From Sphingobacteriales bacterium (GTDB lineage: Bacteria > Bacteroidota > Bacteroidia > Chitinophagales > UBA2359): DNA of 64,000 nt. Under the pieces are notes generated by a model, which did no database searches, was not told the origin of the DNA, and worked only from the letters and a program-made list of their open reading frames with translations. Each line of letters begins with the position of its first letter. The first letter of the stretch is position 1. Shown in pieces: positions 9,694 to 19,200 of this stretch. The translations under genes were made by a program, and so were the position numbers. Location of the stretch: NCBI GenBank assembly GCA_016700115.1, contig CP064999.1, positions 2,790,001 through 2,854,000 on the forward strand, given 5' to 3'.

Positions 9694-10467
9694 ATGACAC
9701 TCACATTTGAACAACGGAAACACAATGTTTTTGTAGGGCTTACTGTCATTTTTATCGCCAATGCCTTACTTGCCGAAATTATAGGGGTAAAGATTTTTTC
9801 GTTTGAACAATTGGTAGGATGGGCACCTGCACAGATTCCATTAGTAGGAGGTCTTAAACTGGACATCAATCTGAGTGCCGGAGTAGTTTTGTGGCCGATT
9901 GTTTTTATTCTAACCGATGTGGTCAACGAATACTTCGGGCGTGCAGGTGTTCGAAGAATTACCTTTCTATCTGTCGGAGCAATTATTTATGGATTCCTGA
10001 TTATCTATATCGTTACGGGTTTGCCTCCTGCCGGTTTCTGGGTCGAAAACAATACCGTAGATTTAGGTGGAAATCCGTATAATATCAATACTGCCTTCAG
10101 CAGTATTTTCACTCAGGGAATGAATATTATCTTTGCTTCTTTGACCACCTTTTTAGTCAGTCAGTTTTTAGATGCCACACTGTTCCATCATTTCCGGCGC
10201 ATAACAGGCAACAAGTTGATTTGGCTAAGAGCCACCGGTTCAACTTTTATTTCTCAACTTGTAGATAGTTTTCTGATTTTGTTCCTTGCCTTTTATGTAC
10301 TTGGAAACTGGAGTTTTCAACAGGTTATTTCGGTCGGTATTATTCAATATATTTATAAAATTACGGCGGCGGTAGTACTTACACCATTGATTTACCTCGC
10401 ACATTCTGTTATTGACCGCTATTTGGGCGAAAAGGAGGCTGTTGAAACTGCTCAGGGAGCGCATTAG
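9694..10467 (+). CDS. yhhQ: Queuosine precursor transporter (YhhQ/VUT family)
   Basis: An inner-membrane protein of 257 residues with about six hydrophobic helices, of the QPTR/DUF165 (VUT) family. E. coli YhhQ of this family imports queuosine precursors (preQ0, preQ1) used to modify the wobble base of GUN tRNAs. Visible signatures are IANALLAEIIGVKIF near the N-terminus and LWPIVFILTDVVNEYFGR around residues 68-87, the most conserved family block. No queuosine biosynthesis genes lie nearby. The exact precursor imported cannot be read from the sequence. Confidence 0.88.
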   Translation: MTLTFEQRKHNVFVGLTVIFIANALLAEIIGVKIFSFEQLVGWAPAQIPLVGGLKLDINLSAGVVLWPIVFILTDVVNEYFGRAGVRRITFLSVGAIIYGFLIIYIVTGLPPAGFWVENNTVDLGGNPYNINTAFSSIFTQGMNIIFASLTTFLVSQFLDATLFHHFRRITGNKLIWLRATGSTFISQLVDSFLILFLAFYVLGNWSFQQVISVGIIQYIYKITAAVVLTPLIYLAHSVIDRYLGEKEAVETAQGAH

Positions 10468-10590
10468 ATTACGAAGTATCTGAGTTTAAAAGAGAATTAG
10501 TCGAAAATTCAGTTTAAAGGCGCTTAAGCAGGATACTCTTTTTTACGGGAGTGTGGGTATTGGCGAATTATAATATTAGAACGAATAGTT

Positions 10591-11760
10591 TTAACGTATG
10601 TCACACCACACCGGCATATCTTTCCAACCGTTCACTGTGGCTGAAGAACGAAATTGATTATTATCACCTCCATAGATAATATGCCCGAGTTCAGGTGGAT
10701 TGTCAGAAATGCGATTGAAAAATTCGAGGTTTCGGAAAAAATCGGACTGAATTGTACGACCGGATTTAATTTCCACCGGAAAGATTTTGCCACCTTCTTC
10801 TATAATCAAATCAATTTCAATTCCTGTATTGTCGCGCCAGAAAAAACAATTTGGGCGAATACCCCGATGATAAAACTGCTTCATGGTTTCGATTACAATT
10901 AAGTTTTCAAAAATAGATCCTTTCATAAAATGTGTGTCTAATTGTTCTTTTGTGCGAATACCAAGTAATGCACAGACTAAACCGGTATCATAAAAATATA
11001 ATTTTGGAGTTTTTGTAAGCCGCTTGTTGAAATTTTTGAAATAGGGCTGTAATCTGAATGCAATAAAACCGGTTTCAAGAATAGAAAACCATCGTTTAAC
11101 CGTATTGGCATCTACTCCGGCTTCTACAGAAATTGCACTTAAATTGAGCAACTGACCAATTCGGCTTGCGCACAAACGAATAAATAACTGGAATTTGCTT
11201 AAATCGGCAACATTGAGCAGTTGTCTTACGTCCCGCTCTACATAGTTTTCGATATAGGAAGGATAAAAATCCTGTGGCGATACTTGTTGGTCGTATATTC
11301 TTGGATATGAACCATTAAATAAAATCAACTCGTAATCATCAGGCAACAAGTTTTCTTTTTTTAGTTCTTCGTTGGAAAAAGGTAACAGATACAAATTTGC
11401 AGCTCGTCCTGCCAAACTTTGACTAATCCGGGCAGATAATTGAAAGTTTTGGGAGCCGGTTAAGATAAATTCCCCATTTCGCCGGGTTTCATCCACTACA
11501 ACCTGAATATAAGAAAAAATATCGGGGGCATATTGAGCCTCGTCAATCACAACTCCAGCCCCTAATGAACGGATAAACCCTTGTGGGTCTTGTTGGGCAA
11601 ACTGCCTCTGTTCCAGATTTTCTAAATTGACATACCGATAATCATTAAAAATACGGCGAACCAGCATTGTCTTACCGGATTGTCTTGGACCTGTCAAGCT
11701 GATAACCGGCATTTTTGTTGCCAGGCTGCGCATCTTTTCTGAAAGCAAACGATCTATCAT
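10591..11760 (-). CDS. AAA-type ATPase with DUF4143 domain
   Basis: A 389-residue stand-alone ATP-binding protein. Walker A is GPRQSGKT at residues 24-31 and Walker B is VVIDEAQ near 72; LTGSQNF supplies the sensor region. The C-terminal third is a DUF4143 domain (winged-helix-like, then ENLIVIETMKQF, with the nuclease-like FFWRDNTGIEIDLIIE and FPVEIKSG). The family is abundant and mobile in bacterial genomes. Its cellular role is not settled, though the C-terminal ExK-like residues suggest a restriction-endonuclease-like fold. It is a single gene, convergent with the transporter gene and followed by no obvious partner. Confidence 0.88.
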   Translation of the reverse strand: MIDRLLSEKMRSLATKMPVISLTGPRQSGKTMLVRRIFNDYRYVNLENLEQRQFAQQDPQGFIRSLGAGVVIDEAQYAPDIFSYIQVVVDETRRNGEFILTGSQNFQLSARISQSLAGRAANLYLLPFSNEELKKENLLPDDYELILFNGSYPRIYDQQVSPQDFYPSYIENYVERDVRQLLNVADLSKFQLFIRLCASRIGQLLNLSAISVEAGVDANTVKRWFSILETGFIAFRLQPYFKNFNKRLTKTPKLYFYDTGLVCALLGIRTKEQLDTHFMKGSIFENLIVIETMKQFYHRGIRPNCFFWRDNTGIEIDLIIEEGGKIFPVEIKSGRTIQSDFFRNLEFFNRISDNPPELGHIIYGGDNNQFRSSATVNGWKDMPVWCDIR

Positions 11761-12018
11761 GCCTCAAAGCTAATACAATGTTTTTACAAATACGGAATCC
11801 CATGTCAGATTTGTAAAAATGCGATTTATTTTCTTATGCCGTCTGGGTGTTAATGCCACCTTTTATTTAAAATTAGCTCGTATAAATACTCCTTCAATAT
11901 CCAAAATAAACCACTCAGATTGCTTATAGGAGTTGATTTTAAAAGCATTTTCCATTAACTCGTGGTGTAAAATTATAGCATAGCCGGTATTAGAATTTTT
12001 GAAGTATGTAACAAAAAA
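11761..12018. other. Intergenic stretch, no gene seen
   Basis: About 260 bases separate the start of the DUF4143 ATPase gene from the adhesin terminator. I see no credible ORF or RNA gene. It presumably contains the ATPase promoter, but no clear TAnnTTTG element stood out. Confidence 0.5.
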
Positions 12019-12049
12019 ACTCCCGATAATTGATAAAATTATCGGGAGT
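12012..12049 (-). terminator. Rho-independent terminator of the giant adhesin gene
   Basis: On the minus strand ACTCCCGATAAT (12049 to 12038) pairs perfectly with ATTATCGGGAGT (12030 to 12019) around a 7-base loop, followed by seven T residues. It lies 26 bp after the stop codon of the C-terminal adhesin ORF. Confidence 0.88.
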
Positions 12050-12074
12050 AAAACGATAGGTTCAAACCCCGTTT

Positions 12075-15000
12075 TTATTTTATAAGAGTAACATTGCCTT
12101 TAAAGAACTCTTCAGAACCATCGGTAAAAGTTACTTCGGCATAATATACATAAACGCCAAGTTCCGCATCCTTTCCTTTGAACGTTCCATCCCATCCTTT
12201 GTCAATGGTTTCTCCAATCATCTGGAATTTTTGACTTCCCCAACGGTCATAGATATACAGGTTGACGGTTTCAACATTGAAGCCGGCGAGTCTGAAAATA
12301 TCATTCTCACCGTCTCCGTTTGGAGAGAAGGCATTGGGAATAAGGACAGATTTTTGGTAGATCAGTCCTATGTTAAGTGAGGCGGAAGCCAAACAACCAT
12401 ATTCGTCAGTTGCAACAACCGTGTATGTAGTATTATCGTCAACAGGGGTTACAATGGGGTCAGAACAATCGGTACAATCAATAGTACCGCCTGTTAAACT
12501 CCATGAATAGGTCAGTGAACCATTTAAGGCCGAATTGGCAAGAGCTGTAAGCTGTGCCGATTGACCCGGGTTAATAAAGCCGGTACCCGTGGTAGCGGTA
12601 ACACTTACATTAGAAACACCAACGGGTTGAGAAAACTGAGCTGTACAACCTTCCGGAGTGGTAACGATTAATGATGCCGTATAATTACCCGGACTGTTCC
12701 AAGATATACTGTGTGGGCCTGCGCCGGTTTGAGTTCCTGCAGTTCCGAAATTCCACGAATAAGTCGAGCCGGCAACTGCCGTTCCAGTAAATTGGAAATC
12801 TGCCTGATCGCCTAAACAGATGACATCAGGAGCTGTGAAAGCTGCTTCCGGTAATCCGGCTACTATAACAGGTAGGGAAGAAGTATAAAAGCAAACTCCA
12901 CCATCATTGTAATCATAAGTGATGGTATGAGTCCCTTCACCTGCAAGTGCAGGATCAAAGGTATTACCGCTGATTCCTGTACCACTAAAAGTTCCACCTG
13001 AAGGAGTTCCGGTAAGAGTAACGGCGGCGGCATCAATACAATAAGTCGCCGATAAGCCTGAAATAACGGGCGTTAATGCCGGACATGACAAAGTGATACA
13101 GCTTTGAGATACGGTTATACTGTTTCCACATTCAGGAGGGCCTAAAGCAGTTAAACTGATTGTAACGGTTTCATCCTGAGCCAAACCTGTAGCAGTATAA
13201 GTTGTGGTACCGGCAGGTAATGTATCTGTTACTCCGTTCACAGTAATTTCATAGCCTGTAGCACCGGGAATGTCAGTCCATAAAAATTCGAGTGAGGCAT
13301 TGGTAATTAGTCCACAAACAGGGGCAGGCGGCGGCATATTTCCGGGTACAATTACTGTTGCTGTATCATCACAGCCATTGTCGTCGATAACGGTTACAGA
13401 ATAACTACCTGGCGCTAAACCTGTTGCATTTGGTGAATTAAGGGAAGCATTATGCGACCAGGTATAGCTGAACGGTGCCGTGCCGTTAGATACGGTTAAA
13501 GTTGCTGTTCCATCGGTTAATCCGCAGTCAGAACCGGTAGCGTTTAAACTTGCAACCGGAGAGTCGAAACTGTCAACAGTAGCCGACAATACATTGTCGC
13601 AATTGTTGAGATCAGTTACTGTAATTGTATAAGTACCGCCGGGTAAATCTGATGCAGTCAGGCTGTTTAATGATGGGTCGTGAGACCATGTATAGGTTAA
13701 AGCTCCCGTACCTCCGGAAGAACTGAAGGTTACAGTACCGGTATTTTGACCACAAAGTGCGGGAGTTGTTCCTACTAAAGTTAATTGAGGTCCGTTCAAC
13801 GAAGTTACATTAAGGCTATGGTTATCGGTGCAACCATTGGCATCTGTTACAGTAACCGCATAAGAACCCACCCCTAAACCGGTGGCATTGGGGTTGTCCA
13901 ATCCGGGATTTTGAGACCAGGAATAAGTGTAAGGGGCTGTTCCTCCGGTTACGGATACGCTTGCAGAACCATCCGTTTGACCACAACTTGCGGGATTTAC
14001 AGTTCCGGTACTGAGTACCGGAGCAGTTGATGCCGCTATTGTTGCTGTTTGGGTTGCAGTACATCCGTCTGTGCCGGTAACTGTAACGGAATAAGAACCC
14101 GGCGCTAATCCTGTTGGATTTTGCGGATTACCGGCTATCGCAGGAGACCAGCTATATGATGGCAATGTTATACCGGTACTTGTTACACTAAGGCTACCGT
14201 TATTGATTCCACAGGTAGTAGCGACAGGTGTTAGGTTGGCAGTTGGTAATGCGCTGACATCTACAGTAGCACTTGCAGTTGCAGAACATCCTCCACCACT
14301 AACGGTAACGGTATAGTTGCCTGCAGGTATATTTGAAATGGTTTGGGTGGTCAACCCATTTGACCAGTTATAAGTCGGTCCGGTAATATCGGTACTTGAT
14401 GCTGCAATACTTCCATTATCCAATCCACAGGTTGTAGCAACCGGTGCGGCACTTGCAGTTGGCAAAGGACTTGTGTCCACCGTGGCACTTGCTGTTGCTG
14501 TACATCCATCTGTTCCGGTAATTGTAACTGTATAGATACCGGCTGCAAGATTACTCAGATTTTGGGTATTCATTCCATTTGACCAACTGTAAGCAGGTCC
14601 GGTAATCCCGGTGCTTGAAGCTGAAGCTAATCCGTTATCCAACCCACAGGTCGTTGCAGTTGGCGCTATGCTTGCTGTCGGAGCAGGGCTTGAGGCAACA
14701 TCGGCTGAAATAGTTGCTTCGCAACCATTTCCATCCGTTACAGTTACCGTATAAGTACCACTTGGAAGGTTGGTTGGATTTGGGTTGTTCAGTCCCGGAT
14801 TGTGTGACCATGAGTAGGAAATTGTACCTATTCCACCTGATGCTGAAACCAGAATACTTCCGTTGTCATTTCCACAAGTGGTCGGGTTAACTCCGGTTAC
14901 GCTGACTGAGGGGACTTGATCGGCACTGACACTGAGATCAAGTGTTGTCAGACATCCGGTAGCATCGGTAGCAGAAACGGTATAGTTGCCCGGTGCAAGT

Positions 15001-16283
15001 CCGGTGGCATTAGTACTGTTAAGCCCGATATTGTGCGACCAAGCGTAAGTAATTGTACCGTTTCCGCCGGTGGCAGAGATAGTAGCAGTACCATTGTCTA
15101 ATCCACAAGTGGAATTGACAGTGGAAACGAGATTCAAAACTGCTGCATTCAGTGTAGGAACATTAACGGCAACAGAAGCCGTACAACCGTTGTTATCTGT
15201 AACGGTTACCGTATAAGCCCCGGTAGCAAGATTTGAAGCGGCGTTAGCGTTTAGAGCAAGGTTATGAGACCATGAATAATTATAAGGTCCAACTCCACCG
15301 GATGCACTAACCGTTGCGCTACCGTTGGACTGTCCGCAACTGGCCGGATTTTCGGCAGTAACCAATAAAGTCGGTACTGGCGTTGCAACAACGGTTGCAT
15401 CTATGGTAAAAACACATAGGTTACTATCAGTTACAGTTACAGTATAAAGACCCGGAACTAATCCGGTTGCATTCGGACTGTTTAATCCTCCATTATGCGA
15501 CCATGAATAGGTCAATGGTGCAGTTCCTCCTGCAGGAGAAACTGTTATGCTTCCTGTAGGTCCGCCGCAGTTGGCGGCTGTAATGCCTGTTACTGACAGC
15601 GTAGGTCCGGGGATATTGGTAATTACAATGGCTTCCACATCAATACAGTTGTTCTCGTCTGTAACGGTAACAAAATAGTTGCCTGCTCCAAGATTGGTCG
15701 CATCTCCTGAGTTAAGAGCTCCGTTATGCGACCATGTATAATTGAGAACACCGGTGCCACCTGATGCAGATACACTGATTGCACCATTGGTTCCCCCGCA
15801 TGTTGCATTAGTGCTGCTGTTCAGGGTAACAGTAGGAGCACCCTCGTTTGCAATACCAATTGGCAAGATTGCCTGACATCCGTTAGCATCGGTTGCCGTA
15901 ACAGTATAACTTCCTGCTGCAAGGTTAGAAGCAGTTGAATTGTTTAATGCCGGATTTTGTGACCAGCTATAGGTAATAGGAGCAGTTCCTCCTGATACAG
16001 AAACCGTAGCTTCGCCATTGCTTAAACCACAGGCGGCATTAAAAATGTTGCTGACAGCTAATGTTGGCCCTGCAAGATTGATGATGCTTACAGTTTGCGA
16101 AGTGGTACAGTTATTGGCATCGGTAACAGTAACGGTATAAGAACCGGTATTTAATCCTGTTGCATTGGGGTTGTTCAACACTGCATTATGCGACCACGCA
16201 TAGGTCAATGCACCTGTTCCGCCTGATGCAGTTACGCTGATGTTTCCGTTAGCATTTCCGCAAGTGGCATTGGTTGGGGTCAT
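12075..16283 (-). CDS. Giant SprB-repeat adhesin, C-terminal part (after frameshift)
   Basis: A 1402-residue ORF that appears to be the second half of one gene with the ORF at 16280-21403. It has no signal peptide and begins inside a repeat unit. It carries 13 SprB-type units of 70-80 residues, each opening with ATCG/ASCGQ-like text, then SGGTGxLxYxWSHN and AGSYTVTVTDxNGC, followed by a fibronectin-like segment, a PKD-like domain (FTGTAVAGSTYSWNFGTAG) and a type B T9SS sorting domain (PNAFSPNGDGEND, IYDRWGSQ, WDGTFKGK, GNVTLIK). SprB repeats occur in the mobile surface adhesin of gliding flavobacteria, so a role in surface attachment or gliding is likely. The first ATG overlaps the upstream stop as ATGA. 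A strong terminator follows. Confidence 0.85.
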   Translation of the reverse strand: MTPTNATCGNANGNISVTASGGTGALTYAWSHNAVLNNPNATGLNTGSYTVTVTDANNCTTSQTVSIINLAGPTLAVSNIFNAACGLSNGEATVSVSGGTAPITYSWSQNPALNNSTASNLAAGSYTVTATDANGCQAILPIGIANEGAPTVTLNSSTNATCGGTNGAISVSASGGTGVLNYTWSHNGALNSGDATNLGAGNYFVTVTDENNCIDVEAIVITNIPGPTLSVTGITAANCGGPTGSITVSPAGGTAPLTYSWSHNGGLNSPNATGLVPGLYTVTVTDSNLCVFTIDATVVATPVPTLLVTAENPASCGQSNGSATVSASGGVGPYNYSWSHNLALNANAASNLATGAYTVTVTDNNGCTASVAVNVPTLNAAVLNLVSTVNSTCGLDNGTATISATGGNGTITYAWSHNIGLNSTNATGLAPGNYTVSATDATGCLTTLDLSVSADQVPSVSVTGVNPTTCGNDNGSILVSASGGIGTISYSWSHNPGLNNPNPTNLPSGTYTVTVTDGNGCEATISADVASSPAPTASIAPTATTCGLDNGLASASSTGITGPAYSWSNGMNTQNLSNLAAGIYTVTITGTDGCTATASATVDTSPLPTASAAPVATTCGLDNGSIAASSTDITGPTYNWSNGLTTQTISNIPAGNYTVTVSGGGCSATASATVDVSALPTANLTPVATTCGINNGSLSVTSTGITLPSYSWSPAIAGNPQNPTGLAPGSYSVTVTGTDGCTATQTATIAASTAPVLSTGTVNPASCGQTDGSASVSVTGGTAPYTYSWSQNPGLDNPNATGLGVGSYAVTVTDANGCTDNHSLNVTSLNGPQLTLVGTTPALCGQNTGTVTFSSSGGTGALTYTWSHDPSLNSLTASDLPGGTYTITVTDLNNCDNVLSATVDSFDSPVASLNATGSDCGLTDGTATLTVSNGTAPFSYTWSHNASLNSPNATGLAPGSYSVTVIDDNGCDDTATVIVPGNMPPPAPVCGLITNASLEFLWTDIPGATGYEITVNGVTDTLPAGTTTYTATGLAQDETVTISLTALGPPECGNSITVSQSCITLSCPALTPVISGLSATYCIDAAAVTLTGTPSGGTFSGTGISGNTFDPALAGEGTHTITYDYNDGGVCFYTSSLPVIVAGLPEAAFTAPDVICLGDQADFQFTGTAVAGSTYSWNFGTAGTQTGAGPHSISWNSPGNYTASLIVTTPEGCTAQFSQPVGVSNVSVTATTGTGFINPGQSAQLTALANSALNGSLTYSWSLTGGTIDCTDCSDPIVTPVDDNTTYTVVATDEYGCLASASLNIGLIYQKSVLIPNAFSPNGDGENDIFRLAGFNVETVNLYIYDRWGSQKFQMIGETIDKGWDGTFKGKDAELGVYVYYAEVTFTDGSEEFFKGNVTLIK

Positions 16284-19200
16284 TGTATTGATAACCGGCC
16301 CGGAATATTGGTGATGGTTGCAGTTTGAACAGCCGTGCAGTTGTTACCGTCAGAAACTGTAACTGTATAAGAACCGGCAGTAAGTCCGTTGGCAGTGGAT
16401 GCATTCAACCCGAGGTTGTGTGACCAACTGTAAGTTAATGTTCCGGTTCCACCTCCTCCACTCACATTGATACTTCCGTTTGGATTACCACAAGTTGGGT
16501 TGGTTGTACTAAGTACAGATAAAGTCGGGTTGGGTATGGGAACAAAAGTATAGGAATCGCTGGCTGTACAGCCATTTGCATCGGTTACAGTAACTGTGTA
16601 AGTTCCGGGAGCATTAACATTCAGGTTGGGCGAGTTTTGGTTTCCAGTCCATAAATAACTGAAGAAACCGGTTGTTGCACTCAACACTCCTGTTCCACCA
16701 CAAGCAGGTGCAGCAGTAATCGTTACATATTGTTGGGGGAATACGGTGATATTGATATTATCAGTTCCGGTACATCCGTTGATGTCTGAAACAGTAACAC
16801 TATAGGTAGTATTGGTTGTCGGAGAAACAGTAATCGTAGAAGAAGTACTGCCTTCGCTCCAGTTATAGGTGGTATAAGCACCGGAAACTCCTAAGGTCAT
16901 AGACAAACCGGCACAGAGGGTAGTTGGTCCGGGAATATTAGGAGTGAGTTGCGAATTAACGATTAACTGATAATTGGCAGTGGCAGTACACCCTTGAGCA
17001 TTAGTGGCAGTTACTGTGTAGGTCGTTGTATTTGATGGGCTTACAGTTACAGAACTGTTAGTTCCCAATCCACCACTCCATTGGTAGGTTGCTCCTCCGG
17101 ATGCCGTTAAAGTAGCGCTGCTGCCGATGCAAATATCACCCGGTCCGTCCATAACGGGAACCGGCAATGCATTGACCGTAACCGTAACGCTTGTTTCGGC
17201 GGTACAGTTTGCCGCATTAGTAACAGTAACTGTATAGGTAGTAGTAGTTGCAGGAGTAACATTGATGCTTGCTGTATTGGTTCCGTTACTCCATTGATAA
17301 GTAGTTCCACCGCTTGCTGTCAGGGTGGTAGCTACTCCGTTACAAATAGTAGTGTTTCCGCTGATTGCCGGCACCGGTAATGCGCTGGTATTGATATTTA
17401 CTGTTGCAGAGGCTGTACAACCTGCCAAATCTGTAACAGTAACTGTGTATGTGCCGCTGCCAATGATGGTAATGGTTTGGGTGGTTTCACCGGATGCCCA
17501 TTGATATTGTTCAAATCCTGCAGTTGCGGATAAATTGGCAACATTCCCCTGACAAAAACTTACCGGTGGAATATTGACAACCGGAGGCGGCGTAACAATC
17601 ACATCTGTACTGACCGGAACGGCAGGGCAATTTCCAACGATAACTAAAACGGTATATTCGCCCGATTGAGCATTCATTCCGGTAAGAATTGGATTTTGCT
17701 GAAATTCTGTAGCAGGAGTAATGCCCGGTCCAAACCACTGATAAGTTGCGCCGGGTTGGTCGGAGGTAGCAAATAACTGGATATTGCCGCCACAAGCCGG
17801 GCCATTGTTGCTTGCTGTTGCTATTGGAGCTATCAGCAAATCAACTACTGTACTGGCAGGCGCAGAAACACATCCGTTTACGGTTACCACTAAAGTATAG
17901 GTACCCGGAATTGCAGTATCGGCCTGTATGAAAGGAATTTGATCGCTCGAAGTATAGCCGCCTGGCCCTGTCCAACTATATTCAATTGCGCTGCCCGGAG
18001 GAATACCACCCGGAACGGTAACATCTCCTAACAACTGAATAAACTGACTGGTACAAACAGGCCCGTTACTTGCGGCAATAGCCTGCGGTATTCCGTTTAC
18101 ACCAAGCGTAAAAATTTGAGAAGCCGTACATCCGTTGGCATCGGTGGCAGTTACAGAATATGTGGTAGTGAGTGAGGGATTTACATTAATAGTAGCACCC
18201 GTCATTCCGTTATCCCAAACATAACTAACTCCGCCACTTGCGGTTAAACTGGCAACCTGACCATTGCATATTGCCAAAGGCGCGCTGATATTGACCACCG
18301 GAAGCGGATTTACGGTTACTGTTACTGATGAGGTAATCGAACAGTTGGCAGCACTGGTAACGGTAACAGTATAAGTTGTTGTAGAGGTTGGGGTTACCAC
18401 CACTGAAGGAACATTCCCCCCTCCTGTGCTCCATGAATAATTGGTTCCGCCGCTTGCTGTAAGTATAGAAGTTCCTCCGATACAAAATTCGGGAGGTGTG
18501 GCTGTTACAACCGGTACCGGAAGCGGTGAAACAAAAACCGTACTTTCAGCAGTAGCCGTACATCCTCCTGCATCGGTAACTGTAACAGTGTAAGTAGTTG
18601 TAGTTACAGGACTAACTGCAATAACAAAACCCGTATCGCCATTGCTCCAAACATAATCTACCCCACCTGTTGCACCCAAAAACACGACATCGCCAACACA
18701 AGCGTTTAAATCACCATCAGTTGAGGCTACAGGTGGTGGGGTAATGTTGACGGTAGCGGTTGTAGAAGCAGTACATCCATCTGCATCCGTTACTGTAAGG
18801 GTATAAGTAGTAGTAGCTGCAGGACTGACACTGATATCAGGACCGGTTGAACCGTTCGACCATGCGTAGTTATTGTATCCGGCAGGTGCAGAAAGATTTA
18901 CCGTGCCTCCAAAACAAGTTTGCTGAGCCGTTAAAGGCGATAAAGATATATCGTTAAGATTGACCGTAGAACTTGTGCTGGCCGTACATCCGTTTGAGTC
19001 GGTAACGGTAACGGAGTAAGTTCCTCCTGCTGTTACATTCAAGGTTTGGCCCAATGCTCCGTTCGACCACTGATATTGTGAATAGCCTGCCGGATTTGCG
19101 GTCAACAACGATCCTACACCGGTGCAGATATCAGTATCTCCGCTGATAGAAACAGTTGGGTCAGGCGCATTGGTTACTGTCACATTAGCGGTTCCGGTAC

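Noticed and set aside
16280..16283. ATGA overlap read as normal operon coupling of two adhesins
   Set aside because: The second ORF begins in the middle of a repeat unit, has no signal peptide, and a one-base restoration continues the repeat exactly.
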